Assembly (NCBI GenBank): GCA_037389465.1
Contig: JAZARR010000105.1
Location: 4,172,159 to 4,236,158, forward strand
Direction: 5' to 3'
Source: Baylisascaris procyonis
Lineage: Eukaryota; Nematoda; Chromadorea; Rhabditida; Ascarididae
DNA: 64,000 nt
Part shown: positions 13,426 to 26,328 of the stretch, piece by piece
Numbering within the stretch: position 1 is the stretch's first letter
Layout: each line of letters starts with the position of its first letter
The notes under the pieces: generated by a model
Told to the model about the DNA's origin: nothing
The model's database searches: none
Seen by the model: the letters and a program-made list of their open reading frames with translations, nothing else
Translations under genes and position numbers: made by a program

Positions 13426-15454
13426 AAAACATGTTTTCAAGTTGAACCAAGGAAACCAGCCCTCCTGCAAAAAATAAAAAATGGTGGCCACTTCAAGATT
13501 TTGAGGTTCACTCGATGAATTCCTCCTCGCTACAGACGCTCAGTGGACTGTTTAATTTCATTTACTAAAGTCTCGTTTCAAGGCTGCTCGCTCGGACTTA
13601 TTCCGCTCATTCGAATTGAGAACAATCAAGCCACATGTGTGATACGAGTTATGACGAATGTGTAATAATTATATTATGCATATTTAAACTGCACAGTGGA
13701 AATTTCTATGATTTGAGCAATAATAACCTTATGTCTCGTTCATTTTGCTGCATGCTCAACCGGTTCACAAAGAATAAATCGATCTAAATACTAATTTTGA
13801 GTCTCTATTAACGCAAATAATTTGTGATTCGATTCCTGATGTCACAGTTAGTAATAATAACAGCTTTTTTGAGAAAGCATCCAATTATATATATATAAAT
13901 ATACGCAATACAGAAATGCTGGTCATCCGCGCAAATGCCATTCCCGAATTAATGATGGCATGATGGCAGGAAAGAGTATTCAGGAAGAAGTAGCAAAGTG
14001 TAGAAATACGACTCTGTAGTAGCGCTCATATACATTTAAAGGTAACGAATACCTCATAAAGTCTATTGTTCACACTGAGAGGCCACCGATAATCGTAGGC
14101 TATCGTATGGGTCACTTTTGATATTCATCAAACTTATCCCTCATACATTTCAGCAAAAAAGGCAGAGCTAAGACCGTTTTATCTCAACTAAGAGAAGCGA
14201 AAGATGCGGAAATGCGCTTGTTCGAAAAAATTGCTGCCCGCGTTGGGCTACCGAAACTATAGACGATAGAAGGATCAGTGAGTGGAAAAATTTTGTAGTT
14301 GGCAATTTCAAGACAACTATTTGAGCACTGAAAGCGATCCAGTCATACCGACTATAAAAAGGCTGCGCAACTCTACGAAATGGAACCTTTTTCTCTTCCC
14401 GAGCTTTTCAATTTCTCCCACATGACAAGCGCTTGGAAAAAACATCTATCGCTGTATTTGCCGACATCACTAACCATAAGCTCTTCCTTTCATCTTTGCT
14501 ACATTGAGACGCTTTATTAGCGACATCTGGAAATTTCACTCCCACCATCGCATCCAAAATAAACATTTCCTGAGGAACCTTTTGGCACTTGTCATTAGAA
14601 AACAACGAAGAAACCCCTTAGGGCGCCAAATGTTGAGTTTAATGTTTAAAAAACTCAGCATAAGTTCCTTGCTCACAAATATGCTACAATAATTTCCAAT
14701 TTGAAGTAGACGGTGAAGTTGAGTTTGGTGGCTTACTGGGAATCCGCTGAAACGACGCTTATCTCAAAATTGGATCAGTTTCTCGAACGTCAACGTGAAC
14801 TTCTTTTTCACTGCTTCAGTGAAAATCAGTCTTTGAAAAGTGTTAAATATCTTGGTTTATTGAAGTTGCAGTATCATATTCGCTATAAGAAACAGATCTG
14901 CCTTCTGCATGCGGCATCAATACACACACCAGATGAAGTGCTCCCAGTCGCTTCAGAATGCTCATCAAAATTCAGCTAATTTTGCGAAATATCAGGCAAA
15001 TAGAAAAAATGCAGCAAGGCTGGCACAACCTATGCATTTGCATTCCAGCTCACCACTTTCAAGTACCAAAACAGATGAAGAAATATACTTGAACAGCCAC
15101 GTAGTACTGCACTCTCACGACATGTGTCTTCGCAATCCCGCTCATTGCACCATTCACTTGCATGAAATGTCAGCAAATAATAAAAGGCGCATAAAATATA
15201 TCCACGTTTTAACTAAATCGGCAGTTTTAAAATAATTTTGCTTTTCTTTCAGCCCACCAGTGTAAAATGAAAACCTGACCGGTCGGATATCAACACGAGT
15301 TCCTGAGCAATTTGAAGTTTGAGTGACTCTTTTCACACTTGACGGATGAAACTGGATTGCTCGTAATTAAGGTAATCCTATCGTGCAAATACTGCCCTAT
15401 TTTCAGCGCTTCGGAAGTATCAGACGCACGGGGAAAAGCAAGCAGGCAAACAGA

Positions 15455-15515
15455 CAAATGGACGAGCATGCAGACATATGCGCACACGTACACATGCACG
15501 TATACGAACGAACAA
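15455..15515. repeat. Imperfect alternating CA/CG tract
   Basis: ATGCGCACACGTACACATGC and flanking sequence, the same type of low-complexity DNA as at 1706-1856. Confidence 0.6.
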
Positions 15516-16151
15516 CAAGTTGCCACAATGCGCTTTACGAATACATACTTGCAAAAACGCAAAGAATAATGCTCTATGCATAGATTTAGCTGGTTGAATA
15601 AGCACTGAATTAAGAAAAATTTTTTTTGCCACCTCTGTGAAGTTAAACAGTTCCGAATTTGAAGCAATCATGTCAGCAACTCGTACAAATGTTGAGTAGT
15701 CGAGATTGGAGAGATGAGTTCGCAGCATTATGTGCACCATATTTGATCATCGCGGCCTTTGCACATCGCAAAGTATGTCCATACGACGGACGTTAAGATA
15801 TATACAACCATCGAATCACAGTAGTATGGTTTGCTGGAATTTATAGAAGCATATTCGAAAACTCAGAAAACAAGGATGGCTGTCTGAAGTGCAGAAAACA
15901 AGCTACAAGAAGCTATTACTGCGCACAAAAGACCTTTCGTTTGCAAGGTACAGGATTATCTGCAACACATTCCTTCATAATCGCATATAAATATCCATGC
16001 GCGCATGTTTATAACGGGCGTCTGGATTAAAAGTCACAAATAAAGCGCCACACTAAATTCTTCTCACACTAAAACATTTTCGTGGTTTGTAATGAAGTAT
16101 GTGTCAGTTTACTGCGTCTTACATCTGGATAGGCGGAAGTACTCAAGGGAA

Positions 16152-16162
16152 GGGGGGGGGGG
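16152..16162 (+). repeat. Poly-G tract (11 G)
   Basis: Eleven consecutive G followed by TGGAGG in non-coding sequence. Confidence 0.95.
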
Positions 16163-19012
16163 TGGAGGAATTTTGACTGCAAAAAGGAGGGTTTATGGGA
16201 ATGACAGCAGCATTTTGAAGTGCTAATCGACAAAGCTTGGAGGAGGAGATCTCTGAATCGCCGAATTTCGGCAAAACGTTAATCCGCGCTGAGGAGACAT
16301 CGAATAGCGGCACACTGTGTTGAGGAAGGTGGTGAATACGAAACGAATGCTTCGAATGCAAACGAGATGCAGCACATCATCCCACTCCCACCGCTATTCG
16401 CATCGCAATGCACTACGCATTAACAGATTCACCTCAGCTTTGCTCGTTGACATGCCTTGCCGATGTTTCCAACGTTTATCGCATTCACTTCTGCAATCAT
16501 CGTCGACATCCATAAGTCTTTGTGAAACCTTGTTGTGTCACTATATAGATGAAGTGCTACCTCAAATCGTATGCTCAGTTTTTCAGTGTCGATGTTGCAC
16601 CAATACATGACGTTTGACCATCATCAAGTTTGTATCAGGCCAAAATAATGGAAATCACTATCGCCTTATGATTCGCAAAAAATTGCGAGGAGAATGCAAC
16701 GACAGAAGGCATCCATGTCCTATGGCCATAGGAGTTAGTAGACTATAAAAAGTTCTGGGTATCGTTGATTTGTAGAAGGGGTCCACCGGAATACGTCCTG
16801 CTCTTATACTGCTGACCGATTTCCTCAACATGCATACGTGAGAGAAAGCACACCGTTCAAGAACTGCACTAATGATGCGAATAGCATAGTGCGTGAAAAC
16901 GTGAAAAAATCGAATAATATACCACATGGATTTGCTGCACGGTCACTTCAACTCTTTCAGACCTTTCTCCAAATTGTTCCGTAAAAATTTTTTGCACAGT
17001 CCCAGAATGTGGTTCATTTCTTTATATCTCCATCCCCTGATTGAGGTTTGCTTTAAATGCCTCTCAATGAGCCATGTTTTGTTTGACTTTTACTGCAGTT
17101 GCTGGGAATGTGCAAAACTACACTGAAGAGATTTGAAAATCTGCGTTAGGTGTATCGCAAATTTTCCGATTAGATCAAATTGCCATCGATAATTTATCGA
17201 ATCGTCAACATCCGATGTATGGCATTCTTTGAACAGTTAACACCAAACATCTTTTTTAGTTGATGAGAATGATCAACAAACTCACTAATGTGTTTGCATT
17301 AGAAAATATTTGCGTTGAGAATGGCACATTTTTGCATATGGATGGATGAGATTGAAATTTCGTTTGCTGACTTATTGGAGGGAAACAGTTATATTTTGTG
17401 AGAAAATTAATGTTCTTGGGCGAGGAAACGAATCAACCTACAGGACGATGCCAACACTACATAACCTCACAGTGGCTCTTGCTATGATGCGATGCGCTTT
17501 CATAGATTATTTCAACGTCTTCAGAAGTGAATAGTAATGAACTCCATGAAAAGCAATCAGAGCGCCGATGATGCGTCTCAAAAATGAAGGAGGTTCAATT
17601 GCATACGAAAGCACAAAAAACTCAGCAAACTTATTCTTATGTATTATTATATGCAAAAGCACGTATCCTTGTTACTTTTAGGCAACTGTTTTGGAATGTT
17701 CAGCAACCGTTAAGTGTACCAAACCATAACAACCAATTAGCAATGAATGATTTAAAAGGCATCACAAAAAAATTTGAAAAAATCGCTGACGGTTCATGAC
17801 TAGCAAATGGGACTATGAACACTTCATCCAACATAGCCGTACGATTTACGAAGATTGATGCTGTTCCTGCATTTGAAATAAAAACAGACAACATTAGCGA
17901 CATAACTTGATACGCCAAAGTGATAGAAACTTAAGCAGTAGATGTTTCAACATAAGAAATGCTTTTTGTGAGTATAAAATAACTTTACTTCACACGCGTG
18001 AAATTGTGAGCGATAAAAATTCAGAGAAAATAATCGTTGGCGAAATAACTTTTACTTAATTACGAAATAATTCTCTGAATCATTATTGATCGTAGCGCAA
18101 TATAACGGATACGATAAAAATGAAAGTATAACACGCTTCATCTTGGATAACGAATAGAAGAAAGTGACACTGCTTCATGTATGAATGGATACACTTAACA
18201 AAACACACCGCTGGATGCGATCGGCAAAAAGATAGTAACCTTGAAGAGACACAACTTAGATTATGCCAGGCGATATCGCCAAAATGATGCGGCCATCTTC
18301 ACATTTCATACTGCTAGTAAATCGATGGCTTGCAATACAGCTTTTTGGACAAATTCACGCTAGCAACATTTTGTATCTGCTGGAACTCTAACCAACCGCC
18401 GAAAATAATGCTACCGGCAAAAAGGTGAAAGCTATCGGTATCTAATTAACTTGCATAGTCGAATTCATAAGACGAGAGCAAGTTTATCGCCTTTCAAACT
18501 GGCTCCGAACAACTGTAATATATCCGTGTGCATAACTTCAACCAAAAAATCGACCCAGAAATGATCCGAATATTATTGATTGTAACAAAATTATTTTTTG
18601 ACTCCACTGTAGACAACATGCAGTGCACCTTTTCCTGGCTTGCCAAATGGTTCAGCTGGAAACGACAGATTATATGCACAAAGCTATCGTCGCTATAACG
18701 CTCCCTTACTACGCCCATTTGCGACGAAAAAATTGCATTAAAAGCGCCTATCAGCAAAGCATCACCAGCACTTTAATATTCATATCATGCATGCATAGAT
18801 CTAGCGTGCTTCACGTGTAGATCAAAGAGAAACTGCCTAACTAAGCTTTCAGCCAAACCGATTTTTGACATAGAACGAACAAGTTGAATCTTCTTCTCGA
18901 AATTCTCCAAATGTGTCCAAACAGAAGACTACGCCCTCTGAACATTTCACAAAAAAATTGCTGTCAAATCCCTTAAAGTGCATTATAGAAAAGCGGAATT
19001 CATCGTCAGACA

Positions 19013-19156
19013 GTGACTCGATAAATCGACTTTGTCTGAATTCATTTGAAGGCGTTTGATTTTTTCCTTTAACCCGATAAATTTTTTCCTGGAACTGTGA
19101 CTCGATAAATTCATGATTTTTCCTGAAAAGTTTGATTTTTCCTTTCGAACTGGATA
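19013..19156 (+). repeat. Diverged tandem duplication, ~75-84 bp unit
   Basis: GTGACTCGATAAAT occurs at 19013 and again at 19097. In both copies it is followed by GTTTGATTTTTTCCTTT-like sequence and then a [CT]GATAAATT-like motif (CCCGATAAATT / CTGGATAATT). The two units differ by small indels. Non-coding. Confidence 0.65.
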
Positions 19157-19975
19157 ATTCCTCTTCTCTATTACTCCTTAAAGAGTCTCATTTGAGAACA
19201 ACATTACCGCTCACTTTGAACATTGTAAATAAACGTTCATTTATTGTAATATATTTTTGAACGAATATCTCATACAACAGGCACTATAAAATCGCCGCGG
19301 AATTCAACATACTGGAAGTAATTTGAGAGACCTCAGGGAACGTATGATTTTTTAAGGTGATGAGAAAAAAGACGAGAGCTGAAAATAAATTAGTGAGCAA
19401 GTGTCCGTGGGAGAACTATTCACTTGAATGCTTGCGGCGTGAACGCTTTGTGAGCAATTCGCAATGGTAAAACAATCTCTCCGTGCAGACCTTTGTGATG
19501 TCCATGGACCAAGTTGCAAATGTTTTATCAGGATTCTTAATGATGCAAGAATAATGCGACCCAATTCGAACCGGGTTACTCTAGAGTGGGGAATATATAG
19601 TTCATTTTCTTCGTTTATTGCTTTTGGCCTAAATTTAGCTGACTATCCTACTCTAACCGACAATCTGCTCCAGCATCGCGTTGCTTGTTTCAGCTGGTGG
19701 AGTACAGATTTTTTAGAAGACCTTCACAGGGACAACTTATCCAAGAATCGCGATACGGGGTCAACAGCAAATAATATACATTTTGTAGCAAGGTTGATTA
19801 TTTGACTTCATTTTGACACGTGAAAAAGCGCACAAACGAAAACTTGAAGGAGTCGCAGAAAGGAAGAAGCTCAAAGACATGTAATGATATGTCAAAGAAG
19901 AATATAACACAGGGACGTGGATTTTTTCAGTCGGTCAAGAGGGGAGAGTCTTCTCGGTGATGTAAGCTGATAAAT

Positions 19976-20352
19976 GGGTAATGTAGTAATGTGAAATTCA
20001 TATGGAGTTATTATGGTAATGCCATATTAGCGTACTGGCGCCATAGTAAAATCGTATTAATATGAGGCTATAGTGGTAACGTGTCTCAATACAGGGGCAT
20101 CATGGTATCATGACACCACACAGAGTACCACGGCGACGCGATATCCGCAAGAAGGAACCGTAGCAATGTAATACCAGTATATGAATATTGTGGCAAGCGA
20201 TATCAATAAAGGAGGCATCACCGTTACATGAAACCTATAGAGTTGTACAACGGCAATGTGATAGCAGCATGATAGCACCAGATAAACTGGCATCTTTATA
20301 ACGGCATTGTGACAAAGTGACATCAATACAGGAGAACGATTGCAATGTAGCA
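19976..20352 (+). repeat. Degenerate ~30-bp tandem repeat array
   Basis: A core resembling GGYAATGTGATA recurs roughly every 28-32 bp (for example TATGGTAATGCC, TAGTGGTAACG, CGTAGCAATG, AACGGCAATGTG, AACGGCATTGTGA, TTGCAATGTAG). A CAATACAGG motif recurs at about 20088, 20204 (CAATAAAGG) and 20325, suggesting a higher-order unit near 120 bp. Copies are heavily diverged. The boundaries are estimates. Confidence 0.65.
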
Positions 20353-20960
20353 TCAACCACGTTGTACTAACTAATAATGTGCTTTGGTTTTGGAATGACT
20401 TCAAAATCGAAGAAATACGTTTGCTTAAGCTTAACCGACTTAGCAATATTCAAAGGAAAGAGCATGGATTGGAAAGGCAAACATTGGTGAGAACATTGCG
20501 AGTGTGTATGCTTGACTTAAGAGCGACAAATCAATTAGAACAATCAGCGCACTTTTGCTGTGTGCTTTGTTATGCAAAACGATGCTGAAATCGGTCGGCA
20601 GCTGCAAGCTTTTTCACAAATATGCACAAAATTCACTTATGTTACCATTTTAGACGATTCAGCAATTTTCATAAATTTTTAAAAGAATTTACAGAAACAC
20701 GTAAAACATCCTCTTTCCTTTATGCTGAACCTCATCGATTCTGTCCTAATCAAGCACTCATTTTTAAGCATTTTGAAATATGCTCACTTGATTAGAGAGA
20801 ACTCTTGATCACGTCCATGGGATAAAGAGCGTGGCAAGCGAGCTTAACTTTAGATGAACAGTTTATAGTAAACTCTAAACCGTTTATTGTCGGTTTATTG
20901 ACGAAATCAGCAGCCACAATAAACATTGCCAGAAAATCGAAGAACGCTTTAGTCTAACGT

Positions 20961-21272
20961 TTATGAGCCGAGGCTGAAAACGCAAACGTTCGGTAATACT
21001 GTCACTGTAGCTTTTACTGTTCGTTTGAATATGCCGGTGTAAGTGTCAAAGAAGAAACTGCGGTGACCATCGTTTATCAACAGCCGTTTATAAGAATGGT
21101 GAGCAAACAGGCTGAGCAGAATGTTTGTTATGACGATAATGATCACTGCTGCTGCAAATAATGGTGCTGTGCCGCGTTGTTTACCAATTGCACTGGCACT
21201 GTAAACGCTGAAGTGGTTTTCTCGTAGAAACCGCCAACTTTTATAAATACGAGCGCAAAATATTGTATGCAT
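20961..21272 (-). CDS. Candidate exon with one membrane segment, unknown function
   Basis: A 103-codon minus-strand frame. The middle has a clear hydrophobic stretch (PLFAAAVIIIVITNILLSLF) preceded by SASAIGKQRG and followed by a soluble-looking segment (KRLLINDGHRSFFFDTYTGI). Codon use looks coding-like, but there is no family match I recognise and no flanking exons were identified. Confidence 0.25.
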   Translation of the reverse strand: MHTIFCARIYKSWRFLRENHFSVYSASAIGKQRGTAPLFAAAVIIIVITNILLSLFAHHSYKRLLINDGHRSFFFDTYTGIFKRTVKATVTVLPNVCVFSLGS

Positions 21273-24200
21273 ATTTCATCAGTCACATTGTTTCAATACT
21301 CGAGATGTGTTGTTGTTGCCTGTTAAGTTTCACGTTCGATTCATTTCTGCGAGTTTCATCAGCATAACGAATCCATTTCTTGAATGAAGCGTATATGAAT
21401 TCATCAACGATGCGACCGTTTGTTTATGCATGAAAGTATGCTCTGAATTCCAAATGTTACCTATATTCCATGCCATCTGCCTGCACTAAAATGAAATGAA
21501 TACTGCTTAGTTGATTTCCGATAGTGTGCAGTTCATATGAAAAGCAAGATTTTCGTTGCAAACCGCAAATGTACTTCTTCTAAGAAGCGTCGATGTTAGT
21601 GAAATAGTTTCCTATAAAACTGCTGAGCATCAAGACCGAGAGATTTTAATAGAGACTCGAGAACGGTATGAGATATATTTATCACATTCACAGATCGGCC
21701 TGAGAATCAATTAAGCCAACAATTGGCTGATTCCTGATCAGGAATCTGCACACGAGCTTGCACCTATCAGCAACTATCGAATGCGTTACTTGCAACTGCC
21801 TAGCTTACAAAAAAAAAGAGCAAGCGGAGGAATGTTGATTCAGAAGGCAAATGAATTTGCAGTTTGAATGAGAACTGCAGTTCAAAGACCAGTCTGCACG
21901 TGCGTACGCAAAGATGCACAAAACATATTGTCATACGTGAAGTGGCGATTCGGGTAGGAGCCAATGGTTTTCTACAGTGACGATCTGAACGATTTCCAAG
22001 GGTGTCACAGCCTATAGGCTGCAATTTTATCGGATCCTTGCAGAAAGCATCGCAGCTGATTCCGAATAAGTATGGGAGAAAAAAAAATTTAATGAAATTT
22101 AATATGGGAAAAATAACCTGAGGTGTCCATCACATCCAACAAACTTCTATTCCGGCTTTAGGGTTCTCTTTGAACACTAGCAGAATTTCTTTAAATAAGT
22201 GAAAATCGTGTCCATCACATTCATCCTGTCGTTCCACCATGTCCATCATATTTCTTGAGTTTAGCTTCAGTGGTTCCCCAGCTGAAAGTGTCAGGTAGAG
22301 AGGCAAACATACACGCAGATACGGACGGAAAGGATGTTGCCTTAAAGGGAAAAGGACGCATGAACAAGCGTCGCTTTGGAGGACCTGTGTAAGATGTTGG
22401 ATTAGTTAGAACGTTAGGACATTATTTCGCGACTAATGATGATACTCATGAAAGTGGCAGCATTCATCGCCTTGACATCGAAAATTTCGAAAGTTTAGCT
22501 AAGCTTTGGCTATGGCAGTGAAACGTGCGTTCTTTTTCTCTAAGGTGTCATAGTTCTCGGGGTGCATTTGGAAGTGGCTCTTAATTGTTTTCCAACACCT
22601 GAACAACGGGCATATTGAATTGGCTACTAGAACGATGCAATTTTCGATCCCTTTTTTTCTGCTAAGAGCTACAATCAAAGCAGACGCCCTTGTCAGTATT
22701 TTGTTGCGAGAGAGGTGATTCCCCATGATCTCGTCCTTAAAGTTAACCGTGCGCTCATAATTTTTTCAAGGTATAGCCAACGGACTCCCAGCGAGAGTTG
22801 TGCTGACCATAATAAAAATTGCCGGAAGTCTTTTGAAGACCTCTATGCAAAAATTTGGAGGAAATCCAATGGTATTTACGGCAACTAAAGCGGCTCTGGA
22901 GCTAATTGCGGCCTTGATCTGATTCGATCACTCAATTCATAGCTTAATGTTTATTTTATATTCATTCTGCACGGTTTGTCTTATGGTGTCTGAAATACAT
23001 AGTATATTTGCTCCAGTAATGAGAGATTCAGAAGTTAGAATGTACGACCTTAACTGCTGTCATCTGCTCAGCTCTTTGACTATCTTTGACTTTCAAACAT
23101 ATGGAAGAAATCTGTTTGCATTTATTTTTGTTCTGCAGGATTTAATTTCAAAAGCGATGACGAACTCTCAGCCACCGACAAAGCGGTTGCTCTTTTGATG
23201 CTGAAAGAGCGACTTAATGGTATGGACGTTTAAAAGACAGCGACGCTCGGGTCAGCACAACATAAAAAAAGTTTTTTATAGGCGATTCAGGACGAAAACC
23301 TGTGCATAATTGTGTTGAAGTGAGCAGTTACTTCATGAAGCAATTGAATTGTGTCGACATCCCCACTAATCAGGTAATCTGCGGCAAACAAATGTTGATC
23401 TGAGAGGAATTTATCAGTGAATGCGTCAGGCCAGTGCAGCCTTCTAATACAGCTCATTTCTTCGAAGAAATCAAAAACGAAGGTGTGCTCCTTCTAAGAG
23501 GTGATACTGATGGCAATACAATGTGCCTCATTTCCTCCAGTATGCATCATGAGGAAAGATCGCAAAGTTGCATCCAATGAGTCCATTTCAGCACTCACCA
23601 TTGCACGGTGCACAGCATTTCATTGTTGAACCCTACATAGCACATGGCAGTTAGCTGGCCATCTAAGACCTCACTACTCATTTCCATTTCAACACTCTTC
23701 CTCAACCCAGTGAAAATACATTTCCAGATTTTAGTGAGCAAAACAACCACTGCTGCTCAAATGAGTTGCTGAAATAAAACTTTTCCTGAGAATCATCTGA
23801 GAATCGCTGCAACATTCCCCTTTTCGCTTCTATCGTATCACCGACAAGCGCTTATAGCACTCCCCTTCAGACTTTCAACCCACACTGAACGTATCAGTTC
23901 CGCTTGGACCGAACCAAGACTTGACAAGACATCGACAAGTGATGTTTTGGACTGCCACGGTCAACACGCCTTGAGTCATAACATCATAAAATCTGGTTTT
24001 TAACTCTTCGAACATTGTGCCTTTAACAAACATAAACAATTCCCCATATTTCAGTTCAACCTGATTCATAAAGCTCGCGTTACCATTATTGTGTTGCAGC
24101 GAAAGATGGGTCTCACATTAAATGACCAATTGAGGACATTTCATGAATGAAAACCTTATTGAGGATATACGTCCTCTACTCAATACCATCGCCATATCGG

Positions 24201-26328
24201 AATTAGAGGTAAATGTATTTTCCTTGAGAAAATGCATGAGTGAAGGGAAATGTGAAGTATTTACGAAGACGTTTATACGATATGAAGAGAGCAACGAATT
24301 ACGCAACAAAATATACGATGTGTTAATGTGCAATATATTCATACAAATTACATAAGAAATAAACAAAGCATATTGAATCGGTGTAAGCTTAAATGAAACG
24401 TTCTTTACGTGGATAACACAATATTATAAATAAGCGAAAAGACTGTAGCTAAACAAAAATGCTCGGAATTTTACACAACATATCCTATATGAAGTCAATG
24501 ATGGCAACAATGTCACTATACGAGAGATGCGAAAAATTTCTTCCAAAAGCCACGATGCAATTGAAACCTGATGCTAAACTAGAGGTGATTATTTCGATAA
24601 CGATTGACAACATTCGTCGGATGTATTTTCATCAACGGAGAGTACCTATTAAGTAAAAATGCAAAAAAAAATTATGAGCTTGCATATTGAGATATATGAA
24701 CTAGCCATCAACGTTCACATGGGAAACGATGCATAAAAAAGGTGACAAAAATCCACATACATTCCACATCAGGATCATTGCAGAAGTATGTGCTGGAAAC
24801 GGAGAATATCTATAGAGCAATATGCTTCAACATGTCTAGCACTCGTCGAAAACTGCACTGCCATATGTCTACGAAAAATGGATAGAAGTGCGTCAAGTAG
24901 ACTGCAACGTTAGGTGGTTCCTTTATTCCAACTTACTCTAATCAGCCAGCTACTTATTTCTACACCTTTTGAAATTGAATGAACACACTCATCTATGAAC
25001 TTTTTGGGCTGGATGAGCAGGACATATGAACCAAAAATTGAGCAAAAGAGCCCAACTATCGAGTAACTGCCTAATGTGAATCAGTGAATGATGCGATCTG
25101 TTGAAGAATGAGCGCACGCTCAACGAAACGCTTTTTTTTTCGAACTTCAAATGCCCCTATAGTATACGAGCACTGATGATAGCACTATTACTCCCGACTC
25201 AGGGCGTCAACTGAAACAAGCCTTCTTGACCTATTAGAAATAAAGGGCGAGTCGCTTATATAGCCTTGCTCGGAATCCCACACTTGAAACGATTGCAAAA
25301 AGTATTCATCATTTTTGAATACGATCTAAAATTCCAGCATTTTTATAATGCCGCAGTTGTGACAAGACTATAATATGATGCAAGTTAGAAAACGCCTTTG
25401 TTTACGGGTTAATGTAGTGCTTTGACTTCTGGAATCCTTACAATAATTTTAGAACCTCATAATTTTTATTCGGAAGTAAAGGCCGACATGAAGCTTGACC
25501 AAGATACGTTCCTGCCCCGCACAACACAACTGCTATCAGAACTTGCTTTCACTCTCAAATTGAGGGCAACCAAATTTCTGAACGATGCCAATGAATCCAC
25601 TACAAAACAACCGTCTCTGCAATTGAGAGGTAGCTACGAGGACTGTTTTTAGGCAATTTCCTGATCGATGACAATTATTAATTGGTTTTGTACTGCAGAG
25701 ATGCTGTGTGGGGACGTATCCTGGGTTCGTTTATTATTTCGTTCTGCTGGCCTCTCAACTTAGTGTCGTCTTTTAAATATTCAAGAAGCACTGACTGTGC
25801 TTTACTTTGTCCGATTCTTCCCAACTAGTTTCTGCCAACCTTACAATACCCCTCACTCATCTTTTACCATACTTGAATATGAAACAACGAATAGAACGAA
25901 AGTTTGATTTGGAGATCAGCCCAGTTACAGACTGCACCTAAAAAAATTCCATAAATGCGTTTGGTCCCTAGAGGTGGTGACTTGTTTCTTCTACCCCAAG
26001 TACATTTTTCATCTCTTTCAACGGGAATCGTTCCGAAATCGGCAAGCGAAAAAAAAAAGTTTCTGGCCACCTAAGACCACAAATTGTCGTCCATCGAACT
26101 CCATCATCTCAATCCAATTGAAAACACCCAACGGGGAGGGAGTCATGTTCCCATATATGCAGAGAAAGAGAATCTCAAAGCCATCTTTGGAGTAAAAATG
26201 CACGAATTGTATGAGACCAAATACGGAAGACAAAAATTGCATCGACTGCGAAGATTGAGGAATAATGATTGTCGGCAACAACAGACTTGCCCGAATCAAA
26301 GGATAATTTGAATGAAGAAGACGAGTTG
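21273..26328. other. No supported gene
   Basis: Several short isolated frames (24143-24355, 24459-24656, 25422-25652, plus strand) with plausible composition but no domain and no clear splice partners. Near 22120-22250 the string GTCCATCA recurs three times, too irregular to call a repeat array. Confidence 0.5.

Larger units (their letters stand above)
10750..19012. other. No supported gene
   Basis: Contains the GC-rich block at 13085, a Pu/Py tract at 15455 and a poly-G tract at 16152. A minus-strand frame near 15560-15740 (NSELFNFTEVAKKIFLNSVL) and a plus-strand frame at 14713-14979 look mildly coding-like but are isolated and unrecognised. Confidence 0.55.

Noticed and set aside
1706..17686. 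Isolated interior TTAGGC hexamers (for example near 1706 and 17679) as interstitial telomere sites
   Set aside because: Single hexamers are expected about thirty times by chance on both strands of a window this size; none is tandem.
19976..20352. Tandem array as a CRISPR
   Set aside because: Units are diverged throughout with no constant repeat and variable spacer pattern, and the host is a eukaryote.
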